From the NCBI RefSeq assembly GCF_003721515.1, contig NZ_RJJD01000007.1, forward strand, positions 60,954 to 124,953: DNA of 64,000 nt, written 5' to 3'. This document shows, piece by piece, positions 16,996-25,516 of the stretch. Made by a program: the position numbers and the translations under genes. The stretch's first letter is position 1. Each line of letters opens with the position of its first letter. This DNA comes from Rufibacter latericius. GTDB taxonomy: Bacteria > Bacteroidota > Bacteroidia > Cytophagales > Hymenobacteraceae. The notes beneath the pieces are model-generated. The model had not been told where the DNA came from and searched no databases. It saw only the letters and a program-made list of their open reading frames with translations.

Positions 16996-18624
16996 TTACA
17001 CCAGGGAGTTTACCCCGTACATCTGAGCGCGCAAGGCTTTAATGTCTTCGTTGGTGAGGTACTCTTCATAGCTCATCCGTTTGTCAATGATTCCGCTAGG
17101 GGTGATTTCAATGATGCGGTCGGCAATGGTGTTCACGAACTGCAAGTCATGGGAGCTGAACAGGAGGGAGCCTTGGAAATCTTTCAGGCCGTTGTTCAAA
17201 GCGGTGATGGATTCCAGATCCAAGTGGTTGGTGGGTTCATCCAGTACCAGCATGTTACCGCTCTGCAACATCATGCGGGACAGCATACAGCGTACTTTCT
17301 CCCCTCCTGATAATACCCTAGCTTTCTTCAGTGACTCCTCGCCGGAGAAAAGCATCCGGCCCAAAAATCCACGGATGAAGCTTTCGTCTTTCTCCACGGA
17401 GAACTGACGAAGCCAATCTACCAGGTTAAGGTCAGTGTCAAAGAACTCGTTATTGTCTTTAGGGAAGTAAGCGGTGCTGATGGTAGTTCCCCACTTATAT
17501 TCGCCTTTGTCTGGCGTGGCTTCTCCCATGATAATCTTGAAGAAGGTAGTCGCCGCCAGGTCATTCCGGCTGATAAGGGCGATTTTGTCTTTCTTGTCAA
17601 CGGTGAAGGTAACATCCTTGAACAGAAGACCGTCTTCGCCGCTTTTTGTCAGGTTATCTACCTGCAACAACTGGTTACCAGCTTCACGTTCCTGCTTGAA
17701 CTGGATGTAAGGGTACCGACGGCTAGATGGTTTAATATCTTCCAGCGTCAGCTTCTCCAACAATTTAGCCCGCGAGGTTGCCTGCTTTGATTTAGAGGCG
17801 TTTGCGCTAAAACGGGCGATAAACGCCTGTAATTCCTTACGCTTATCTTCGGTTTTGCGGTTAGCGTCGGTGCGTTGTTTTGAGGCAAGTTGGCTTGATT
17901 CATACCAGAATGAGTAGTTACCGGCGTATAGCTGAATCTTGCCGTAATCAATGTCTGCCACGTGGGTACACACGGCATCCAGGAAGTGGCGGTCGTGGGA
18001 AACCACAATAACGGTGTTCTGGAAATTGTCAAGGAAGTTCTCCAGCCACATGATGGACTCAGCGTCCAGGTGGTTGGTAGGCTCATCCAGGAGCAGAATG
18101 TCTGGGTTACCAAACAACGCCTGCGCCAATAAGACACGGATTTTCTCATTACCACCAAGATCTTTCATCAAAGTATAGTGCATGTCTGGTTGAATACCCA
18201 AACCGCTCAGCAATTCACCGGCTTCGTACTCAGCGTTCCAGCCTTCCATGTCAGCGAACTCGGCTTCCAGTTCAGAGGCACGCATGCCGTCTTCCTCGGT
18301 GAAGTCTTCTTTGGCGTAGATGGCGTCTTTCTCATTCATGATGTCCCACAGGCGTTTGTGGCCCATGATCACAGTCTGAAGGACCGGAAACTCATCATAC
18401 TCATAGTGGTTCTGTTTAAGAACCGCCAGGCGCATTTTAGCGGGAATATCAACGGTACCGGTGTTGGGGTCTATCTCCCCAGATAATATTTTAAGGAAAG
18501 TTGACTTACCCGCTCCGTTGGCCCCAATAAGACCGTAACAGTTGCCGGGAGAGAACTTGATGGTGACATCTTCAAAAAGGGTTCGTTTGCCGTAGCCAAG
18601 ACTAACGTTGCTAGTACTGATCAT
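16996..18624 (-). CDS. ABC-F family ATPase (YbiT-like)
   Basis: ABC-F proteins are soluble twin-ATPase factors that act on the ribosome. From ATG 18624 (MISTSNVSLGYGKRTLF) the protein has 542 residues; an upstream in-frame ATG at 18669 adds 15 unlikely residues. Domain 1 has intact Walker A GANGAGKST, signature-like LGGNEK and Walker B DILLLDEPTNHLD. The interdomain linker contains FSANASKSKQATSRAKLLEKL, close to YbiT. Domain 2 has signature LSGGEK and LVLDEPTNHLD, but its Walker A is degenerate: SRNDLAATT replaces GxxGxGKS/T and the lysine is lost. I have seen similar loss in Bacteroidota relatives (memory, unverified). Role: translation factor or antibiotic-independent ribosome rescue; uncertain. 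Confidence 0.92.
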   Translation of the reverse strand: MISTSNVSLGYGKRTLFEDVTIKFSPGNCYGLIGANGAGKSTFLKILSGEIDPNTGTVDIPAKMRLAVLKQNHYEYDEFPVLQTVIMGHKRLWDIMNEKDAIYAKEDFTEEDGMRASELEAEFADMEGWNAEYEAGELLSGLGIQPDMHYTLMKDLGGNEKIRVLLAQALFGNPDILLLDEPTNHLDAESIMWLENFLDNFQNTVIVVSHDRHFLDAVCTHVADIDYGKIQLYAGNYSFWYESSQLASKQRTDANRKTEDKRKELQAFIARFSANASKSKQATSRAKLLEKLTLEDIKPSSRRYPYIQFKQEREAGNQLLQVDNLTKSGEDGLLFKDVTFTVDKKDKIALISRNDLAATTFFKIIMGEATPDKGEYKWGTTISTAYFPKDNNEFFDTDLNLVDWLRQFSVEKDESFIRGFLGRMLFSGEESLKKARVLSGGEKVRCMLSRMMLQSGNMLVLDEPTNHLDLESITALNNGLKDFQGSLLFSSHDLQFVNTIADRIIEITPSGIIDKRMSYEEYLTNEDIKALRAQMYGVNSLV

Positions 18625-18937
18625 GCTTTTTCTTTCTATATAATAGAGTTTCTGGGGCGAAGTTACCAAAAGAACTGAAAAGCGCCTTACCTGTCGCTCA
18701 AAACCGCTTTTGGGGTTCCTTGCCCTAGATTACAGACAATCAAAGCCTTAAATCAGTTCAGCGAAAACAAGAATGGCTTTCAGGTGTTACAAAGAGGCAG
18801 GCCAACGTAAAAAATACAGCATTAGCACAACACCTCTTCCCGGAATCAAGTATATAATTAATCATATCTACTTTTTAAAGGTAGGCCCTGAGAACCTGTT
18901 CTCTCTTAAACTGAACTTAAAACAAAATAAAACTAAA

Positions 18938-19402
18938 ATGGAACAACGTAGGACAACGGTACAGAAAACGGGTACCTATTTTGGAATTATGACGGGCATT
19001 GCCGCAATCATTTATATGGTCTTGCTAAGGTTGCTGGGCCTCCTAGAAAATGTATCACTTCATTTCTTAACCGGTATTATCCTGGTCATTGGAATTTGCA
19101 TGGCCATTCGCCGGCATAAAATAGGGAAAGCAGGTAAGATTGGGTATTTAGAAGGAATTGGCGTAGGTTTTTTCGTGGGCCTGGTAGCATCTGTGCTGTT
19201 TACCATTTTCCAGGTAGTTATTGATAAAGTCTTCAACCTGGCTTTGTCTTATCCTTACATGGCAGATGAATCATATGGCAACGAACAAGCCATTTGGCTT
19301 TTGGCCATCACCTGGATTCTGATGGGTGTGGTAATCGGGGCCTTTGTAGGGTACATTGCCATGCAGTTTTTCAAGAAACCAGACCATAAACTCACCTCCT
19401 GA
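18938..19402 (+). CDS. DUF4199 membrane protein
   Basis: From ATG 18938 (MEQRRTTVQKTGTYFGIMTG) the protein has 154 residues and four hydrophobic helices, with a conserved-looking RRHKIGKAGKIGYLEGIGVGFF stretch between helices 2 and 3. This is the DUF4199 layout common in Bacteroidota; its function is unknown. The longer in-frame start at 18773 would add 55 residues of poor composition and run through the likely promoter region, so I prefer the inner ATG. A hairpin terminator follows 24 bases after the stop. Confidence 0.85.
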   Translation: MEQRRTTVQKTGTYFGIMTGIAAIIYMVLLRLLGLLENVSLHFLTGIILVIGICMAIRRHKIGKAGKIGYLEGIGVGFFVGLVASVLFTIFQVVIDKVFNLALSYPYMADESYGNEQAIWLLAITWILMGVVIGAFVGYIAMQFFKKPDHKLTS

Positions 19403-19426
19403 TACGGAATATTCCATTTAAACCTT

Positions 19427-19458
19427 AAGCCCGGCTATTTGATAGTCGGGCTTTTTTT
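19427..19458 (+). terminator. Terminator after the DUF4199 gene
   Basis: An 11-bp stem (AAGCCCGGCTA with TAGTCGGGCTT, one G-U pair) has a five-base loop and a T run. Confidence 0.9.
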
Positions 19459-19816
19459 ATGGAAAAAATCTTTGAGATAAATAAAGTATACTATTTAGGG
19501 AATTCAAGAAAAGATGTTTGTAGAAACAATGAATGTAAAAACAGGTAAAACACTATTGAAGATTATACCTTTAAACGCTGTTTTGAGAGAATAGAAGCTG
19601 GAAAATGCGAAATATGGTTTAAATATGCGTTATTAGCTATATATAATAGCTTCTTGCAAAGACAATTGTTTTGGTAGTTCAATTTGTGAATATGAGTTAA
19701 GTGCAATAACAAAATATTAAATTTCCTATAACTATGATGGTTTTTGATGCGTTAAAGGACATATATAATAACACGAAGAAATTTGATCTAAATCTACCTA
19801 AAGCGTCAACAACACC
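19459..19816. other. AT-rich gap, no gene seen
   Basis: This 358-bp stretch of low GC has only very short open frames (the best is 26 codons near 19515). It presumably carries the promoter of the exported protein gene at 19817, but no exact TAnnTTTG box was found. Confidence 0.4.
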
Positions 19817-20569
19817 ATGAAAAAATTATTACTATCAGCCCTTTTTATCGGAGCCGTTTATTCAGCCCAAGCTCAAACAAATTTAACGGGTACTGCCGCC
19901 GCTTCCCGTGCCGTTCTTTCTATGAGCGCCCAAGAAATGAGCCGCCAAATGTACAATGAACTGGAGTTAAACGAAGGCCAGTACGTTAAATTGAAAGCCC
20001 TGAACCAAGCAAGATTTGACAAGTTCAGCGAGATTGAGAAAATGTATGCTACCGATGCGCAAATGCGCGATGCCAAAATCAAAGAAGTAAACGAGCAATT
20101 GGATCAGGAGTTCGCTCAAATTCTAACTCCAAAGCAATTTACCGCTTATCTTGAAATGGATGGCCGCGCAGTAGCTACTTCTCCTTCCACAACAGGAACA
20201 GAAGCTTCCAGCACCAATACCTCAGGAGGTTCTACCACGTTAACTACCGGAACGGCTACTGATGCTTCTACCACAACCGGAACCACCACAACAGGATCTG
20301 CCAACACCGAAATTAAGGTGAAGGACGATAAAGTGAAAATGGAAAGCGGTTCAGATAAAGTGAAGCTGGAAGACAACAAGATGAAAGCCGAGTCTGCCAG
20401 CGGCGAGATGAAAGTGAAAGGCAACTCTGAGAAACTGAAAACAGATGCCGTTAAGTATAAATCTTCCCCATCAGAAACTAAGATCATCACTCCAGAAGGT
20501 AAATCTAAAGTGGAGAACGATAAGGTGAAGATTAAAACAGAAACAACGAAAAAGAAAGTCAAAAACTAA
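19817..20569 (+). CDS. Exported protein with helical N-terminal half and Lys/Glu repeat tail
   Basis: The 250-residue protein has a clear signal peptide (MKKLLLSALFIGAVYSAQAQ). Residues 30-115 are helical, with LNEGQYVKLKALNQARFDKF and a closing ILTPKQFTAYLEM, a pattern like the LTxxQ helices of Spy/CpxP-type periplasmic chaperones or sensors. A Thr/Ser/Gly-rich linker (about 120-165) follows, then a charged tail with recurring KVKxE-like units (KVKDDKVKME, DKVKLEDNKMK, ENDKVKIKTE). Function is not established; a periplasmic stress or adhesion role is inference. It is a single gene, closed by the terminator at 20587. Confidence 0.75.
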   Translation: MKKLLLSALFIGAVYSAQAQTNLTGTAAASRAVLSMSAQEMSRQMYNELELNEGQYVKLKALNQARFDKFSEIEKMYATDAQMRDAKIKEVNEQLDQEFAQILTPKQFTAYLEMDGRAVATSPSTTGTEASSTNTSGGSTTLTTGTATDASTTTGTTTTGSANTEIKVKDDKVKMESGSDKVKLEDNKMKAESASGEMKVKGNSEKLKTDAVKYKSSPSETKIITPEGKSKVENDKVKIKTETTKKKVKN

Positions 20570-20586
20570 GATTTGACGCTTGCCTG

Positions 20587-20627
20587 GAAAGCCGTTCTCC
20601 CCTAGAGGAGAATGGCTTTCTTTTTTT
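20587..20627 (+). terminator. Terminator after the exported Lys/Glu-tail protein gene
   Basis: The 14-bp stem GAAAGCCGTTCTCC pairs with GGAGAATGGCTTTC (G-U allowed), with a six-base loop and a run of seven T. Confidence 0.92.
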
Positions 20628-20636
20628 AGGCAGGAG

Positions 20637-21047
20637 TTATTCCTTGAAGATATTCGCCTCCCGAACGTTGCCTAGGGCATCCATCCGAACGGTGAGGGCT
20701 TCTTTCTCCTTGCTTTGCTGGCTGGCCGCAGAAGTGCATTTTGGTCCGGAGGTGATGTAGTAAATATAGATTTCCTGGCTGTTTTCCAGTAACTGCTGTG
20801 CATCTGGCTTACCCAGCAACTTCCTTATGTCACTCTCGTGTAAACCACCTAGTTTAAGCCTGATTGATTCAATCTGCTCTCTTAAGTTCACCCGATCTCC
20901 TTTACAGCCATTTAAGTCGTTTTTCCAGGTTTTGGAATCGAAATCAAAGTCGCTCACCGGTGAAGTGCAGGAGCAGAGAAAGACAGCTAAGAAATAGAAA
21001 AACAAGAAGTAAATTCTATATTGTTTTGCGGAAGTTAGTATCTTCAT
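20637..21047 (-). CDS. Putative lipoprotein with SmpA/BamE-like fold
   Basis: From ATG 21047 the 136-residue product has a lipoprotein signal (MKILTSAKQYRIYFLFFYFL then VFLCSC). Upstream in-frame starts at 21086 and 21068 would add residues before the signal and are less likely. The mature part has a helix, then GGLHESDIRKLLGKPD, which matches the turn motif of small protein A/BamE-like domains (xxGMTxxxVxxxLGxPD). A beta-stranded end (EIYIYYI, LTVRMDALGNV) follows. Such domains are often outer-membrane or inhibitor-binding lipoproteins. No Bam genes are near; the role is unknown. Confidence 0.65.
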   Translation of the reverse strand: MKILTSAKQYRIYFLFFYFLAVFLCSCTSPVSDFDFDSKTWKNDLNGCKGDRVNLREQIESIRLKLGGLHESDIRKLLGKPDAQQLLENSQEIYIYYITSGPKCTSAASQQSKEKEALTVRMDALGNVREANIFKE

Positions 21048-21182
21048 AATGTTTTGAAATTGTGTCATAAACCCATTTTTAACCATCTGTTTTTGTAGTC
21101 TATTTGGGCTTATTTTGCTAAACTTGGAACAAAAGTAGACAGTAACTGGGTTATAACGATGTCACACGCTAAGAAAAACAGC

Positions 21183-21980
21183 ATGAACAAAATAATTTCG
21201 GCTTTCTCTTTCTTCTCCATACTCACTTTTATTTCTCCTGCCAACAGTGCTACCGCTACCAGCAACGGTTCTACTGCGGCCGCTTCTGAAGTTGTTGTTG
21301 CCTCTAGCAGAGCAGCCTTTGACGACTTCCTGGAGAACCTTTATGATGAGGCGGACCTTAGAAAAAAAGGATTAGACTTTGATGTTTTCAAAAGAGCCGC
21401 TACAGGTTTTTATAACCTGAAAGAGAAGAACAAATTAAGCCGCACCAAAGATCTTCTAACAGTAATTGATTTCAACAAACCCAGCACTGAAAAGCGTTTG
21501 TGGATTGTTGACCTGAATAAAAAGAAAGTATTATACCACAGCCTTGTAGCCCACGGTATGGGTTCTGGAAATGAAAAAGCCGTGAAATTCTCAAACGTGG
21601 TAAACTCACACATGAGCAGCCTTGGTTTTTATGTCACTGAGAACACCTACATAGGCAAGCATGGTTTATCGCTTAAGCTGAACGGTTTAGACCGGGGCTT
21701 CAATACCAATGCTAAAAGCCGCGCCGTAGTGGTACACGGAGCTGATTATGTAAGTGAGTCTTTTGTAAAGCAACATGGCCGATTAGGTCGCAGCCACGGT
21801 TGCCCCGCTTTACCTAAAGAGATCACCACAGAGGTAGTGCAGTTGATCAAAGGCGGAACCTGCCTGTACATCGATGGGCCTTCTGCCAACTACACTTCAG
21901 CCTTCCTCGATACAGATTCTGCCATTAAGCGTTTTGAGACCGAAATCCTGGCGAAGCAGGCAAAATTGTTGAGCAAATAA
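21183..21980 (+). CDS. Exported murein L,D-transpeptidase catalytic-domain protein
   Basis: From ATG 21183 the 265-residue protein has a signal peptide (MNKIISAFSFFSILTFISPA). The C-terminal half is the YkuD-related 'murein L,D-transpeptidase catalytic domain' family. LWIVDLNKKKVLYHSLVAHG starts the domain, and VVVHGADYVSE with GRLGRSHGCPALP holds the catalytic His and Cys. These enzymes form 3-3 cross-links in peptidoglycan or attach proteins to it. An ATG eight codons earlier (21159) is possible but gives a worse signal peptide. The gene converges on a small membrane protein, and both use the hairpin at 22005-22046. Confidence 0.88.
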   Translation: MNKIISAFSFFSILTFISPANSATATSNGSTAAASEVVVASSRAAFDDFLENLYDEADLRKKGLDFDVFKRAATGFYNLKEKNKLSRTKDLLTVIDFNKPSTEKRLWIVDLNKKKVLYHSLVAHGMGSGNEKAVKFSNVVNSHMSSLGFYVTENTYIGKHGLSLKLNGLDRGFNTNAKSRAVVVHGADYVSESFVKQHGRLGRSHGCPALPKEITTEVVQLIKGGTCLYIDGPSANYTSAFLDTDSAIKRFETEILAKQAKLLSK

Positions 21981-22004
21981 GAAATCAGAGATTAACTTTT
22001 CCAT

Positions 22005-22046
22005 AAAAAGCAGAAGCCGACCTGAAAAGGTCGGCTTCTGCTTTTT
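22005..22046. terminator. Bidirectional terminator
   Basis: A 19-bp perfect stem from AAAAAGCAGAAGCCGACCT to its complement has a GAAA loop, placed between convergent genes. Confidence 0.95.
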
Positions 22047-22068
22047 ATGCGTTATTGATTGGGTTTGA

Positions 22069-22260
22069 TCAGGCAGTATCCTTGGTGCCTTTGATGAGAC
22101 TGATTCCGGTAAAGAAGAAGATCAGTCCTACCACAAACGGAACCAAAGAGGAAATCTGGTTCATGGAATCACCATGGGCCAAAAAGGCGTAAGCCCCCCA
22201 AATGACGCCCACAATCCCTAGGATTGTTAAAATAGCGCCGAAAGTTCTTTTTAGATTCAT
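22069..22260 (-). CDS. Small membrane protein, 63 aa
   Basis: ATG 22260 opens MNLKRTFGAILTILGIVGVI, a positively charged start followed by a membrane helix. A short GDSMNQISS loop and a second helix (LVPFVVGLIFFFTGISLI) come next. Two-helix proteins of this size are common in Bacteroidota and uncharacterised. The shared terminator lies directly behind its stop, which supports a real transcript. Function unknown. The 232 bp upstream (22261-22492) show no other gene. Confidence 0.65.
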   Translation of the reverse strand: MNLKRTFGAILTILGIVGVIWGAYAFLAHGDSMNQISSLVPFVVGLIFFFTGISLIKGTKDTA

Positions 22261-22492
22261 TTCAGTTTATTCTAAGTGAAAAAAACGCCCATTGGCGCTA
22301 CAGGCATTCTTACGTATGTACAATCAAAATTGATATAGTAATCTACCTATATCAAGCGGATTAATCTCCTGAACCCCTACGTAGTTCTCGCAACCAAGTA
22401 CCAGCATTGCCGTTATTTCACACATACTCTCTTTGTAGTTCGAATAAGGCATCAAGAGAGAATAGAAACAAAGGACTAAGAAAACTGCAAAT

Positions 22493-23299
22493 ATGAGAGG
22501 TTCTATACGGTTGGTGATTGGCTTGCTGATTGCGGCCTTTTCCTTTCTTACCTATTGGTGTAACCGGGAGTATAATCCGGTGACCGGCGAGACCCAACAC
22601 GTGAACATGAGCGCTGACCAGGAAATAGCCTTAGGGTTACAGGCGGCCCCAGAAATGGCCCAGCAATATGGCGGCCTTCACCAAGATCAGCAGGCCGCTG
22701 CCAAGGTAAAAGAGATAGGCCAACGGATAGTGCAAAGCACCAAAGCCAGGGAGACCCCGTACCAATTTGATTTCCACCTACTCGCCGATGAAAGCACCAT
22801 CAATGCTTTCGCCTTACCGGGTGGTCAGGTGTTTATTACCGCCGGGCTGCTTTCCAGGTTGAAGACCGAAGGCCAGGTAGCAGGTGTTTTAGGACATGAA
22901 ATTGGCCACGTGGTGGCCCGCCACTCAGCGGAGCAGATTGCCAAAAGCAGGTTTACCCAAGGTCTCACCGGTGCCGCTGCCGTAGCTACCTTCGACCCGC
23001 AGAATCCATCCAGTGCCAGTGCCGCCGCTGCGGCCGCCATGATCGGGAAACTGTTGGATCTTAAATATGGCCGGGACGATGAATTGGAGTCTGATTTTTT
23101 ATCAGTTTCCTTTACCGCTCAGGCAGGGTATGACCCAAGAGCCATGATTGGGGTGATGGAAGTTCTTTCAGAAGGAGGGAGCAGGGGAGGGTCAGAGTTC
23201 TTCCAGACCCATCCCAATCCTGAGAACAGGGTTGCCCGGATTGAACAAGCCATTGCCGAGAATTTCCCCAATGGCTTACCCCGGGGATTGGTCCAGTAA
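22493..23299 (+). CDS. M48-family zinc metallopeptidase, membrane-associated
   Basis: The 268-residue protein begins with a hydrophobic segment (residues 6-22) ending in YWC, which could be a lipobox or a signal anchor. The peptidase domain carries HEIGH (residues 135-139), with the zinc-binding His pair and catalytic Glu, and a downstream Glu ligand in DELESDFLSVSF. An Ala-rich stretch (PSSASAAAAAAMIG) sits between them. It resembles the BepA/LoiP type of envelope quality-control protease, without a TPR domain. A second M48 gene lies at 29156-30016. The start follows AAATATG; the neighbouring lipid kinase gene begins 79 bp after the stop. Confidence 0.9.
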   Translation: MRGSIRLVIGLLIAAFSFLTYWCNREYNPVTGETQHVNMSADQEIALGLQAAPEMAQQYGGLHQDQQAAAKVKEIGQRIVQSTKARETPYQFDFHLLADESTINAFALPGGQVFITAGLLSRLKTEGQVAGVLGHEIGHVVARHSAEQIAKSRFTQGLTGAAAVATFDPQNPSSASAAAAAAMIGKLLDLKYGRDDELESDFLSVSFTAQAGYDPRAMIGVMEVLSEGGSRGGSEFFQTHPNPENRVARIEQAIAENFPNGLPRGLVQ

Positions 23300-23308
23300 A
23301 TAATTCCT

Positions 23309-23347
23309 ATTTTAAGCGTACTTTCCAGAAAAGAGCCGTTAAACGGC
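23309..23347 (+). repeat. Dispersed intergenic palindrome
   Basis: The reading is ATTTTAAGCGTACTTTCC, then AGAAAAGAGCC and TTAAACGGC, ten bases after the M48 stop codon. It matches the copy at 30114-30151 especially well. Confidence 0.5.
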
Positions 23348-23378
23348 TTTATCAAAAATCTTTACGGTAGTAGAAATT

Positions 23379-24266
23379 ATGGCTAAGATACTTTTCGTGG
23401 TGAATCCAATATCTGGTGATATTGACAAGGAGGAGTTGATTGAAGACCTGATGACTTTTTGCCGGCAGCATGAGTTCCCGGCAGAATTGTTCAAGACCAC
23501 CGGGGAAAAGGATGAGGAAAAGTTGAAAGGAAAAATCAAAGCCTATGATCCGGAGATAGTATGTGCCGTGGGGGGAGATGGAACGGTCAGCCTGGTAGCG
23601 AAGTCGGTGGTGAAAACAGACGTGGCGCTGGCCATTATCCCGCAAGGCTCAGGGAACGGACTATCAAAGGATTTGGGTATTCCGCAGAACTTTGACGAAG
23701 CCTTGCAGTTGTTGGTAGCCCATCAAAAACTCTCCATTGACACCTTGGATGTAAACGGATTACTTTCCATTCATATCTGCGATATGGGCTTCAATGCTTT
23801 GGTGGTGAATCGATTCTGTAACGGAGATACCCGTGGTCCTGGAGCTTACGCCTGGATTGCCATGCAGGAATTCATGGGCTACGAACCCAAGAAATACACC
23901 ATCATGGCCGAGGGGAAAACCATATTCGAGGGTGAGGCATTCATGATCACTGTGACCAATGCCCGCGCCTTCGGAAGTAATGCCGCTATCAATCCAACGG
24001 GCGTAATTAATGACGGGAACTTCGAGATTTGCATTTTGGAGCCTTTCCCCAAAGCTTCAAGCCTGGGAATTCTGTATCGATTGTATACAGACACAATTGA
24101 TGACTCCGTTTATACTCACCGCTTCAGTTGCAGCGCCGCCACTATCATCAACCATTCCGGGGAAATGTCGCAGATTGACGGAGAGCCCGAGGATCTAGGC
24201 AACCAAATTGAATTTACCGTGCAGCACAAAAGCCTTAAAGTTATTTTGCCTCTGCCCGAAGAGTAG
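23379..24266 (+). CDS. Diacylglycerol kinase-family lipid kinase
   Basis: The 295-residue protein is a DAGK catalytic-domain lipid kinase (YegS/DgkB class). It begins AKILFVVNPISGD (nucleotide and phosphate contact), has the hallmark GGDGTVS (residues 65-71) and PQGSGNGLSKDLGIP, and a C-terminal beta-sandwich with MSQIDGEPE. It would phosphorylate diacylglycerol or a related lipid, either to recycle lipid or as a sphingoid-base kinase; some Bacteroidota make sphingolipids, so that alternative is worth noting. Its last 26 bases overlap the end of the convergent metallophosphoesterase gene. Confidence 0.9.
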   Translation: MAKILFVVNPISGDIDKEELIEDLMTFCRQHEFPAELFKTTGEKDEEKLKGKIKAYDPEIVCAVGGDGTVSLVAKSVVKTDVALAIIPQGSGNGLSKDLGIPQNFDEALQLLVAHQKLSIDTLDVNGLLSIHICDMGFNALVVNRFCNGDTRGPGAYAWIAMQEFMGYEPKKYTIMAEGKTIFEGEAFMITVTNARAFGSNAAINPTGVINDGNFEICILEPFPKASSLGILYRLYTDTIDDSVYTHRFSCSAATIINHSGEMSQIDGEPEDLGNQIEFTVQHKSLKVILPLPEE

Positions 24267-25467
24267 GAGCCACTGGGGCCGGGTAGATACACTTTTGAAA
24301 AGCGAGTATTGGCTCCTCGCCCAGGGTGAGGGCAGGTTCAATCACGCGCAGCCAGATGGTGCCGTCTTTGTACTGGTCTAAAACCATAAACCCTTTGTTT
24401 TCGTGCGCAAATGAAGCCTTGCCTCCTTTAGCCACAAAATTGGTTTTACTTCCTGAGCCGCTCACCGCATAATGGTTTCCTTTAACCTGAAAATATTGCA
24501 GGTTGTGGTCATGGCCCGCCACGTAAAAAATGGAGTTGTACTGGTGCAGAATCCGGAGCAGCCTTCGTCTGAACTTTCGGTAAGGCGGATAAGACATGTC
24601 CTCGTGCATGCCCATGTATTTGCGGTATAACCTGAAGAGGGAACCTGCCAAAGGCAACGGAATCAATGCTCTCTTGTTAATAAACGTAAGCGGAAACAGG
24701 TGCTGTTTTACTGTGAACTTACCGCCGTGCAGGGCATTGCTGTACAACGGATGATGAGCGGCCAGTACAATGAAGCGATGTTTGTTCTCTTCCAGCAAAG
24801 CCTGTAAGGCCGGGTAAAAATCACGAGAGATACGGTAAGCTTCACCAGGTTTCTTCTCAAGGGGTTTAAAGCCTGCCTGCACCCACCACTGCGTATTGAT
24901 TACCAGTATCAGAAGCTGGTCATTGATTTCCCATGTCACAGGGCCCAAAGTTCCTCCACGGGGTAGGTAGGCGTTATTGTCCTGCAGTTTTTCAATGATG
25001 TACTTTTCCTGCCGCAATACAAAAGAATAACCGTCTTGTCGTCCCTTGTTCCAGTCATGGTTTCCGCTCAGGTAAATGACCTTGCCCCGGTAGTTCTGGA
25101 AAAGTGAAAGCTGGTAGTCCAGTTTCTGAATGGCAGCCGGGTGTCTGAAACTTTCAACCGGAGGAAGGCCTGTAGGGTAGACGTTGTCTCCCAGTAAAAG
25201 AATGGTACTGTTTTCCCCCGCCTCATTTATCCAGGATTGAACAGCTTGCATCAGCGGATCATCTTCTACGGAGCCGTTCTTTCCAATATCACCTACCATG
25301 GCAATGGAATGGGTTCTTTGGTCAAGCGGCGGCGGAGAAGTGGTACGCCATCCTATTTCAGACAAAGAGTAAAATGGTTTTTTCCGGTATTTGCGTTCCC
25401 GCAGGTAGGCCCAGGTAAACCAGATAGTAAGCGCCAGAAGAACAAGAAGGGCTATGGTGTAGAGCAT
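24241..25467 (-). CDS. Membrane-anchored calcineurin-like metallophosphoesterase
   Basis: The 408-residue protein has one N-terminal membrane helix (MLYTIALLVLLALTIWFTWA) and then a metallophosphoesterase domain. The dinuclear metal ligands appear in order: MVGDIG, LLLGDNVYP, YLSGNHDW, LAAHHPLYS and VAGHDHNLQ. Insertion segments between them are typical of purple-acid-like or Bacteroidota-specific members. The substrate is unknown. It ends convergently with the lipid kinase gene (26-bp overlap), and the LON-domain gene lies 49 bp upstream on the same strand. Confidence 0.88.
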   Translation of the reverse strand: MLYTIALLVLLALTIWFTWAYLRERKYRKKPFYSLSEIGWRTTSPPPLDQRTHSIAMVGDIGKNGSVEDDPLMQAVQSWINEAGENSTILLLGDNVYPTGLPPVESFRHPAAIQKLDYQLSLFQNYRGKVIYLSGNHDWNKGRQDGYSFVLRQEKYIIEKLQDNNAYLPRGGTLGPVTWEINDQLLILVINTQWWVQAGFKPLEKKPGEAYRISRDFYPALQALLEENKHRFIVLAAHHPLYSNALHGGKFTVKQHLFPLTFINKRALIPLPLAGSLFRLYRKYMGMHEDMSYPPYRKFRRRLLRILHQYNSIFYVAGHDHNLQYFQVKGNHYAVSGSGSKTNFVAKGGKASFAHENKGFMVLDQYKDGTIWLRVIEPALTLGEEPILAFQKCIYPAPVAPTLRAEAK

Positions 25468-25516
25468 TGTGAAAGGTATACGCCTTAATCGCTTTTCTTA
25501 ATACTCTTAAGGAGAA

